A stretch of 9,634 nucleotides of DNA from JAYELX01 sp964544065 (GTDB lineage Bacteria > Chloroflexota > Anaerolineae > Anaerolineales > UBA11858). Each line of letters opens with the position of its first letter. The first letter of the stretch is position 1. The notes beneath the pieces are model-generated. The model was not told where the DNA came from and made no database searches. It saw only the letters and a list, made by a program, of their open reading frames with translations. Made by a program: the position numbers and the translations under genes. Where the stretch lies: assembly GCA_964544065.1 (NCBI GenBank), contig CAZJBA010000115.1, forward strand, positions 1-9,634. The letters run 5' to 3'. Of this stretch, positions 1 to 5,023 are shown piece by piece.

Positions 1-38
1 ACATATTGCTGAACCATCTCAGATTCTCTTACTGATAA

Positions 39-47
39 TGATACAAT
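39..47 (+). promoter_or_regulatory. Extended -10 promoter element of tlyA, predicting a leaderless mRNA
   Basis: The sequence reads TG-A-TACAAT, an extended -10 element one base short of TATAAT. No good -35 hexamer is visible 16-18 bases upstream, which is usual for extended -10 promoters. Six bases separate the hexamer from the ATG at 54, so the predicted +1 falls on the A of the start codon. No Shine-Dalgarno sequence lies between them. This is inference from spacing only. Confidence 0.5.
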
Positions 48-53
48 AGTCCT

Positions 54-875
54 ATGTCTAAAAAAGTTCGACTCGATGTTTTGCTCCTTGAGCGCGGCTT
101 GGTCGATGACCATTCGCAGGCAAAACGATTGATCATGGCCGGCCAGGTGCGCGTTGGCGACCAACGAATATTCAAACCCGACACGCATGTGCCCCTCACG
201 GCTGAGGTCGCGCTCGAGCGCTCGCCCCGTTTTGTCTCGCGCGGTGGTGAGAAGTTGAAGGCCGCTTTTGAGTGCTTTGACTTGCACGTGAAGGATAAAG
301 TTTGCGCGGATGTCGGCGCCTCGACCGGCGGGTTTACCGATTGCTTGTTGCAGCATGGCGCCGCCACGGTCTATGCCATCGATGTCGGCAAAGGAATCCT
401 GCACTGGAAATTGCGCCAGGATCCCCGCGTCGTGGTGATGGAAGAGACCAACGCGCGCCACCTCGACGCGCTTTCCGAGCCGGTGGGTTTTGTCACCATC
501 GATGCCTCTTTTATTTCCTTGAAACTTTTGTTGCCCGCCGTGTCCGGCTGGATGGATTCACGATCTTTGGCCCCCGATCACCCCCAGGGGCAGGTCGTGG
601 CCTTGATCAAGCCTCAGTTTGAAGCCGGTCGCCGCGAGGCCGCCCGGCGACAGGGCGTCATCCGGGACCCGGCTATTCATCAACGCGTACTTCGAGAAGT
701 GTTGAGTTTTTCCCAGGAGCAGGGTTTTGGCTTGCGCGGCTTGATTCGCTCGCCGTTGAAAGGCCCCAAGGGGAATAGCGAGTTTTTAGCCTGGTTGGGC
801 TGGCCCCGTGGAAGTGAATCTGCTTGCCTCGATGAGTTGTTGGCGTCTGAATCTCTGAAAACAGCATACAAGTGA
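54..875 (+). CDS. tlyA: TlyA family 16S/23S rRNA (cytidine-2'-O)-methyltransferase
   Basis: Predicted cytoplasmic SAM-dependent enzyme that 2'-O-methylates cytidine in ribosomal RNA. In mycobacteria TlyA modifies 16S C1409 and 23S C1920, and its loss gives capreomycin resistance. The 273 residues fit the family length. An S4 RNA-binding domain occupies about residues 5-60, followed by the family linker FVSRGGEKL (60-68). An FtsJ-like Rossmann domain follows, with the SAM loop DVGASTGGFTD (86-96). The likely K-D-K-E catalytic set is K67, D150 (in TIDASFISL), K186 (in LIKPQFE) and E243 (in GNSEF). The N-terminus and the tail of about 25 residues resemble the longer type II TlyA form, so both rRNA sites may be targets; this is inferred. 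The ATG at 54 is preceded by a -10 element and no ribosome binding site. The gene appears to head a four-gene colinear run. Hemolysin annotations of this family are historical and not implied here. Confidence 0.95.
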   Translation: MSKKVRLDVLLLERGLVDDHSQAKRLIMAGQVRVGDQRIFKPDTHVPLTAEVALERSPRFVSRGGEKLKAAFECFDLHVKDKVCADVGASTGGFTDCLLQHGAATVYAIDVGKGILHWKLRQDPRVVVMEETNARHLDALSEPVGFVTIDASFISLKLLLPAVSGWMDSRSLAPDHPQGQVVALIKPQFEAGRREAARRQGVIRDPAIHQRVLREVLSFSQEQGFGLRGLIRSPLKGPKGNSEFLAWLGWPRGSESACLDELLASESLKTAYK

Positions 876-925
876 TCCCACTAATCGTCTCGCTTTCCCA
901 AATCGAGGTATACTACAGCCCGCTT

Positions 926-1936
926 ATGAAAACAGACCCCTCAACGACTCAACAACGTGATTGGCGCCGAGTGCTACTCGGTGTTGGGATGAGTCTGGCG
1001 GCCTTGCTGCTCTTGGCTCGATTTTTCGATTGGCAGCAGGTCTGGGACGTTTTGCGCCATGCCGAACTCAAATTCCTTCTTTTAGCGCTCCCGCCGTATC
1101 TTTTATCCTATGGACTTCGGGCCATGGCCTGGCGCGCCATTTTGCAGGAAAAAGCCTCCTTCCGGCGCGTTTTTTTGACCATGAATATCGGCTACCTTTT
1201 GAACAATCTCTTGCCTTTCCGTTTGGGTGAGTTGGGACGTGCATTCTTGTTGGGCCAAGATGGGTTAGGATTCTGGATGGTATTTTCGACTATTTTGATC
1301 GAACGCGCCCTTGATTTGATCCTGGCGGCGGGCTTGTTGCTGGGAACCCTGCCTTTTGTCTTGAATAGCTCCAACGCCGGTCAGATGGCCTTGGTTGTTG
1401 GCGCCGTTGTCCTTTTCGGGCTTGGGCTGCTCTATCTTCTTGCCCGTAACCGTTGCTGGGCGCTGACACAACTCGAGCGTCTCGAAGCGCGGTGGCCCCG
1501 GTTGGCCCGTTTCGGCATCGAACGCCTGGATGCCTTTCTGTCCGGCTTGGAAGCCTTGACATCGTTGGGCCGCTTTTTGCGCGTTTTCGGCTGGATGTTC
1601 TCCAGTTGGGCTGTTGCCATCTTGGTGCAGTATTGGGTGCTGCGTTCTTTTTACCCTCAAGCGCGTCCGGTCCAGGCGGCTTTTGGATTAGCCGTTTCCG
1701 GGTTGGGTGTGGCCGTGCCCTCCTCGCCCGGTTACATCGGCATCTATGAAGCTGCCTGGGTGGGCGCTTTGGCCCTTTTTGAAATCCCTTTTTCGACCGC
1801 CTTTGCCCATGCCCTGGCCACCCACCTCTATTATGTCATCCTCACGGGTGTTTTTGGGATGGTTGGATTGATCGACAGGGGCGAGCGTTTGGGGCAGGTC
1901 TTTGCGCGAGTCCGAAGCTTGAATCTGGGCAGATGA
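926..1936 (+). CDS. YbhN/UPF0104 (lysylphosphatidylglycerol synthase TM-like) integral membrane protein
   Basis: A hydrophobic protein of 336 residues with about eight predicted membrane segments (roughly 15-32, 48-63, 117-145, 154-172, 219-240, 249-265, 270-290 and 295-317). It has the family signatures: an arginine-rich GLRAMAWRAIL segment (63-73), MNIGYLLNNLLPFRLGELGR (86-105), an ERALDL motif (126-131) and a VPSSPGYIGIYEAA motif (264-277). The family includes the flippase/synthase membrane half of MprF and the AglD and YbhN proteins. Members act on lipids or lipid-linked sugars, and most remain uncharacterised. There is no soluble aminoacyl-transferase domain, so this is not a full MprF. 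The start is ambiguous: a GTG at 872 overlaps the tlyA stop and would add 18 residues, but the ATG at 926 gives the usual short charged N-terminus before the first helix and is preferred. The following epimerase and glycosyltransferase suggest a role in envelope glycan or glycolipid assembly; this is inferred from context. Confidence 0.88.
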   Translation: MKTDPSTTQQRDWRRVLLGVGMSLAALLLLARFFDWQQVWDVLRHAELKFLLLALPPYLLSYGLRAMAWRAILQEKASFRRVFLTMNIGYLLNNLLPFRLGELGRAFLLGQDGLGFWMVFSTILIERALDLILAAGLLLGTLPFVLNSSNAGQMALVVGAVVLFGLGLLYLLARNRCWALTQLERLEARWPRLARFGIERLDAFLSGLEALTSLGRFLRVFGWMFSSWAVAILVQYWVLRSFYPQARPVQAAFGLAVSGLGVAVPSSPGYIGIYEAAWVGALALFEIPFSTAFAHALATHLYYVILTGVFGMVGLIDRGERLGQVFARVRSLNLGR

Positions 1937-1944
1937 ATTAACAT

Positions 1945-1949
1945 AGGAG
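1945..1949 (+). promoter_or_regulatory. Strong Shine-Dalgarno site of the SDR epimerase gene
   Basis: AGGAG lies six bases before the ATG at 1956 and fixes that start. It is one of only three clear ribosome binding sites in the window. The others precede the oxoamine synthase gene and the antitoxin gene. Confidence 0.8.
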
Positions 1950-1955
1950 TGAATC

Positions 1956-2984
1956 ATGGCGAAACAATATCTAATCACCGGTGGGGCCGGATTCATTGGC
2001 TCCAACTATGTGGATCGTTTACTCACTCGCGGCGCGCCCGTGACCGTGTACGATAACCTGTCTCGGAAGGGGGCCGAGCTTAACCTGGCCTGGCTGCGGG
2101 ATTCCCACGGGCCGGATTCCTTTGATTTGGTTGTGGGCGACCTCCGCGATGCGAGCTTGTTGGCAACCGCTGCCCGGGACGTCGATGTGATCGTCCATCT
2201 GGCCGGACAGGTTGCCGTGACAACCTCGGTGGAACATCCCCGCCAAGATTTTGAAGACAACGCGCTGGGAACTTTCAACTTGCTCGAGGCTGCCCGCCTG
2301 TCCGGGCGGAATCCGATCGTCTTGTACGCCTCCACCAACAAGGTCTACGGCGGCATGGAAGATGTCAATGTTGTTGAAGCGGAGGAGAGCTACCGCTATG
2401 CTGATTTGCCTCATGGTGTGCCCGAATCCAGGCCGCTAGATTTTCATTCTCCCTATGGCTGCTCCAAAGGGGCCGGGGACCAATATGTGCGTGACTATCA
2501 CCGCATTTATGGCCTGCCCACGGTCGTGTTACGCCAAAGCTGCATTTACGGCCCGCGCCAATTTGGAATCGAGGATCAGGGCTGGGTGGCCTGGTTCGTC
2601 ATCGCGGCCGTTCTGGGCAAACCGATCACCATTTACGGCGACGGCAAACAGGTTCGCGATGTGCTCTTCATCGACGATTTGCTCGATGCTTACGACGCCG
2701 CCATCGAGCGCATCGATCTGGCCGCAGGGCAAGTTTACAACATTGGCGGTGGGCCGGAGAACACGCTATCTATCTGGCGGCAGTTTGGCCCCATCCTGGA
2801 ATCACTCCTCGGAGAGGAGATTCCCGTTGCCCGTGATGACTGGCGGCCCGGCGATCAGCGTGTTTATGTATCCGATATTCGCAAGGCCGGGCGGGAATTA
2901 GACTGGCAGCCTCAGGTGTCCGTTCAGGAGGGGATTCGCCGCCTGTTCGAGTGGGTGCGCGCTAACCAAAATCTTTTTACTTGA
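1956..2984 (+). CDS. SDR-family nucleotide-sugar epimerase, CDP-paratose 2-epimerase (TyvE)-like
   Basis: An extended short-chain dehydrogenase/reductase of 342 residues, predicted to be a cytoplasmic NAD-dependent sugar-nucleotide epimerase. The Rossmann motif is TGGAGFIGSN (8-17). The acidic cofactor-binding residue is D33 in YDNLSRKGA, and HLAGQVAVTTS spans 81-91. The STNKVYG segment (126-132) carries the catalytic serine/threonine, and the YxxxK pair is Y167/K171 in HSPYGCSKGA. Several stretches match my recollection of Salmonella CDP-paratose 2-epimerase closely: DNLSRKGA, STNKVYG, LDFHSPYGCSKGA, the DQGWV.WF segment near 207-214 and GDGKQVRDVL (228-237). The substrate is not proven, because no CDP-glucose synthesis or dehydration genes (ddhA/ddhB) are in view and related enzymes act on GDP- or UDP-sugars. 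A strong AGGAG site sets the start. The gene sits 19 bases after the membrane-protein gene and directly before a glycosyltransferase, so the product probably feeds a surface glycan. Confidence 0.9.
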   Translation: MAKQYLITGGAGFIGSNYVDRLLTRGAPVTVYDNLSRKGAELNLAWLRDSHGPDSFDLVVGDLRDASLLATAARDVDVIVHLAGQVAVTTSVEHPRQDFEDNALGTFNLLEAARLSGRNPIVLYASTNKVYGGMEDVNVVEAEESYRYADLPHGVPESRPLDFHSPYGCSKGAGDQYVRDYHRIYGLPTVVLRQSCIYGPRQFGIEDQGWVAWFVIAAVLGKPITIYGDGKQVRDVLFIDDLLDAYDAAIERIDLAAGQVYNIGGGPENTLSIWRQFGPILESLLGEEIPVARDDWRPGDQRVYVSDIRKAGRELDWQPQVSVQEGIRRLFEWVRANQNLFT

Positions 2985-3004
2985 TCTTGAAGCGTCCAAA
3001 ATCC

Positions 3005-4104
3005 ATGAAAATACTCACGGTTCTAACTTATTATCGCCCCCATACCAGCGGGTTGACCATCTACGTCGAGCGCCTCTCGCGGGCCTTAGCCCAAAAGGGG
3101 CACCAGGTTACGGTGCTGACTTCCCAATATGATCCCGATTTGCCCCGCCGCGAGGTCAAGGACGGTGTCGAGATCGTGCGCGCCCCGGTACTCTTCCGGG
3201 TTAGCAAGGGTGTCATCATGCCCACCTTTGGCTACCTGGCCTGGAAATTGGTCCTGGAGCATGACGTGGTTCACTTGCACCTGCCCCAATTCGACGCCGC
3301 TGGCGTGGCCCTGCGCGGCCGCTTGCTGCGCAAGCCGACCGTGCTCACCTATCATTGCGATTTGGAATTGCCGGAGGGAATCTTCAATTGGGTTGTCAAT
3401 CAGGCCGTCCATGGCATGAATTGGCTCGCGGGAGTCTTTGCGCACAGAATTGGAGCGTACACCCAGGATTTCGCCTCCCATTCTCCCTTTTTGCGGCATT
3501 TTGCCGACAAGGTCAGGGTGATTCTCCCCCCTGTGGAATTACCCGAGGTCAGCCAGGCCGAGGTCGAGGCCTTCCGTTTGGCCCATAACCCCGAAGGCCG
3601 CCATCCGGTCATTGGCATGGCGACCCGCTTTGCGACCGAAAAGGGCGTCGAGATTTTGCTCCAGGCTTTGCCCAAGATCTTGGAGCGGTATCCCCAGGCG
3701 ATGGTATGGTACGCGGGCGAATATCAGGATGTGATGGGAGAGCAGGCCTACTTCGAGCGTCTCTATCCGCTGATTGAACAGTACCAGGAAAAAGGACAGT
3801 GGAAATTCCTGGGCATCTTGACCCCGGAGCAGATGTCAGCTTTTTACCCCCATTTGGACGTGCTCGTTGTGCCCAGCCTGAACTCAACGGAGACTTTTGG
3901 CCTGGTTCAAATCGAGGCGATGATGCGGGGCACGCCCACCGTTGCTTCCAATCTGCCCGGCGTGCGTCAGCCCCCACAGATGACGGGTATGGGTGAAGTC
4001 GCACCCATCGGAGATGCCGACGCCCTCGCCGAGGCCATCTTGAAGATCTTCGCCTATCCCTCTCGTTATCAGGGCGATCCCGAGGCCGTGGCGCAGCAAT
4101 TTGC
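3005..4104 (+). CDS. GT4-family glycosyltransferase, 3' end lost in assembly gap
   Basis: A partial gene with 366 complete codons before the run of N. It is a GT-B fold, retaining glycosyltransferase of family 4, which moves a sugar from a nucleotide donor to a lipid-linked or glycan acceptor at the inner membrane face. The N-terminal half has the family opening ILTVLTYYRPHTSGLTIYVE (3-22), HLHLPQFDAAG (90-100) and TYHCDLELPEG (115-125). The donor-binding half has R208/K213 in TRFATEKGVEILLQAL (207-222) and the EX7E pair E296/E304 in ETFGLVQIEAMMRGTP (296-311). Only the final C-terminal helix region is missing, since these proteins usually run about 380-420 residues. ATG 3005 is preferred over the upstream TTG at 2981, which overlaps the epimerase stop, because family members begin with MKIL-type strands. 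Donor and acceptor cannot be told. The apparent reading frame through the N run to a stop at 4216 is an artefact. Confidence 0.9.
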
Positions 4105-4204
4105 NNNNNNNNNNNNNNNNNNNNNNNNNNNNNNNNNNNNNNNNNNNNNNNNNNNNNNNNNNNNNNNNNNNNNNNNNNNNNNNNNNNNNNNNNNNNNNNN
4201 NNNN
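4105..4204. other. Assembly gap of exactly 100 N
   Basis: One hundred consecutive N is the common scaffolding placeholder for a gap of unknown length. The glycosyltransferase enters it from the left. The vapC stop codon begins four bases after it on the right, on the opposite strand. Any number of genes may be missing, so adjacency of the glycan operon and the toxin-antitoxin module is not established. Confidence 0.97.
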
Positions 4205-4208
4205 CTGA

Positions 4209-4616
4209 TCAACTGACTCCCTCACCTATGATCTCAAATCCGTGTTCGGCGAAGTGTTTGTCGAAGGTAAAAGCAGTGCGAATCCCATGTCGGCGCATAG
4301 TGGCGAAAGCGGTCAAATCTACCAGGCTCAGACTCCGGCGGTTATAATGAAGCAAGGTATCTACAGCTCGGGTATGTTGATCTTGATCTAGCCATTCAAC
4401 TTGCAGCGTTGGCACCATATTCTTGTAGAAGGCTCGTAAAATATCCAAGCCGTGTCGTCGTTGAATCAATGCAGTCGCTTCCAGAAGGATGTAGTTGTTG
4501 CATAGAATGAGGCTGTTCTTGTCGAGTAAGTCACCCCATATTTTCGCGGCTTGAAGATGGTATCGATCTTCACTACAGAGCACGGCGATCATCGCAGATG
4601 TATCAATCAGCATCAT
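4209..4616 (-). CDS. vapC: VapC-type PIN-domain ribonuclease toxin
   Basis: A PIN-domain protein of 135 residues, predicted to be the toxin of a type II toxin-antitoxin pair: a Mg2+-dependent endoribonuclease that VapC relatives use to cut tRNA or rRNA and stop translation. All four acidic active-site residues are present: D5 in LIDTSAMIA, E46 in LLEATAL, D100 in SLVDLTAFA and D119 in TFDKHF. Length is typical and the frame is intact, so it is probably functional. The start is one of two adjacent ATG codons (4616 or 4613) lying inside the end of the antitoxin gene, so the genes overlap by about 11-14 bases and are likely translationally coupled. The cellular target cannot be read from sequence. 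Two sampled 60-base lines of this gene have 43% and 47% GC against 70% in a sampled ligA line, consistent with horizontal acquisition. The stop codon lies very close to the assembly gap. Confidence 0.92.
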   Translation of the reverse strand: MMLIDTSAMIAVLCSEDRYHLQAAKIWGDLLDKNSLILCNNYILLEATALIQRRHGLDILRAFYKNMVPTLQVEWLDQDQHTRAVDTLLHYNRRSLSLVDLTAFATMRRHGIRTAFTFDKHFAEHGFEIIGEGVS

Positions 4617-4881
4617 CGTCGCTGCCTATCTCGGCATAAATTTCGGCTAGATATTGATCGTGATTAACAGAAACCTCGGTAGCGCCGTCAACGTCACTGG
4701 CAATGCCGACTACGGACAAAGCCCGGCGCTTGAGTTCTTCTCGGCTGGGTTTTGTTTCTTGCTCGGTCAACAAATCGACGCCGCGGCGGACCAATTCGGC
4801 CATGGATACGTTGTATTCAGCCGCTTTCTCTTTTAGAAATTTGTGCTGTTCCTCGGTTAATTGGATTTGGGTTCGAATCAT
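4603..4881 (-). CDS. vapB: VapB-type ribbon-helix-helix antitoxin
   Basis: A protein of 92 residues with an N-terminal ribbon-helix-helix (CopG/Arc-like) DNA-binding unit: strand IRTQIQLT (2-9), helix at about 10-24, turn, and a second helix starting at SMAELVRRG (26-34). The remainder is a charged tail ending in DDDAD, which in this class wraps and inhibits the PIN toxin. Predicted role: neutralise the downstream VapC and, as a dimer or with VapC, repress its own promoter. ATG 4881 is chosen because GGAG lies six bases upstream. A longer frame starting at TTG 4893 would place its start codon over that same Shine-Dalgarno site and is unlikely. The gene directly precedes and overlaps vapC. The assignment rests on fold pattern and partner rather than on a specific family signature. 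Confidence 0.88.
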   Translation of the reverse strand: MIRTQIQLTEEQHKFLKEKAAEYNVSMAELVRRGVDLLTEQETKPSREELKRRALSVVGIASDVDGATEVSVNHDQYLAEIYAEIGSDDDAD

Positions 4882-4887
4882 CTTTTT

Positions 4888-4891
4888 CTCC
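4888..4891 (-). promoter_or_regulatory. Shine-Dalgarno site of vapB
   Basis: GGAG on the minus strand, six bases before ATG 4881. It decides the antitoxin start against the upstream TTG at 4893, whose codon overlaps this site. Confidence 0.75.
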
Positions 4892-4898
4892 AAGTGTA

Positions 4899-4918
4899 AT
4901 CACTTTTTCGAAAGTGAT
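4899..4918. promoter_or_regulatory. Perfect inverted repeat, candidate VapBC operator
   Basis: ATCACTTT-TTCG-AAAGTGAT is a perfect 8-bp inverted repeat around four bases. It lies 17 bases upstream of the vapB ATG and just downstream of the predicted -10, so it covers the predicted transcription start. That is where ribbon-helix-helix antitoxins commonly bind to repress their own operon. If transcribed it could also form a small 5' leader hairpin. The same site lies in the divergent vapB-ligA spacer, but about 55 bases upstream of the ligA -10. Confidence 0.6.
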
Positions 4919-4921
4919 GTC

Positions 4922-4930
4922 ATTGTACCA
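4922..4930 (-). promoter_or_regulatory. Extended -10 promoter element of vapBC
   Basis: The minus strand reads TG-G-TACAAT, the same extended -10 form as upstream of tlyA. Predicted +1 is near 4915, inside the inverted repeat. No convincing -35 is visible. Confidence 0.55.
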
Positions 4931-4973
4931 TGAAAACGAAGCGATTCTTAAATCCTACCAGAACGATTTGAAC

Positions 4974-4979
4974 TATAAT
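4974..4979 (+). promoter_or_regulatory. Consensus -10 hexamer upstream of ligA
   Basis: A perfect TATAAT, with predicted +1 near 4986, 20-38 bases before the candidate ligA ATG codons. There is no clear -35 at 16-18 bases. A TG lies further upstream than the classical extended position. It faces away from the vapBC promoter about 45 bases off. Confidence 0.5.
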
Positions 4980-5023
4980 GGGTTTATCAAGACGAGTTGA
5001 AAAGCATGCTGAGTAACCTGACC

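Noticed and set aside
909..914. TATACT as a separate promoter for the membrane-protein gene
   Set aside because: The hexamer is good but has neither a TG extension nor a -35, and it lies inside a tightly packed gene run, so a chance match is likely.
872..925. GTG 872 start for the membrane protein, overlapping the tlyA stop
   Set aside because: It is possible by translational coupling, but it adds 18 residues not typical of the family, and ATG 926 gives a normal N-terminus. Kept as an alternative only.
4105..4225. Reading frames running through the N run on both strands, including an apparent glycosyltransferase stop at 4216
   Set aside because: Unknown bases cannot be translated and the gap length is a placeholder, so any frame across it is meaningless.
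4882..4893. Longer VapB starting at TTG 4893
   Set aside because: The TTG overlaps the GGAG ribosome binding site that serves ATG 4881, and the four extra residues are not part of the ribbon-helix-helix unit.
4654..5000. Small plus-strand open frames opposite vapB (60-82 codons)
   Set aside because: They are antisense to a well-supported antitoxin, lack ribosome binding sites and have no recognisable motif.
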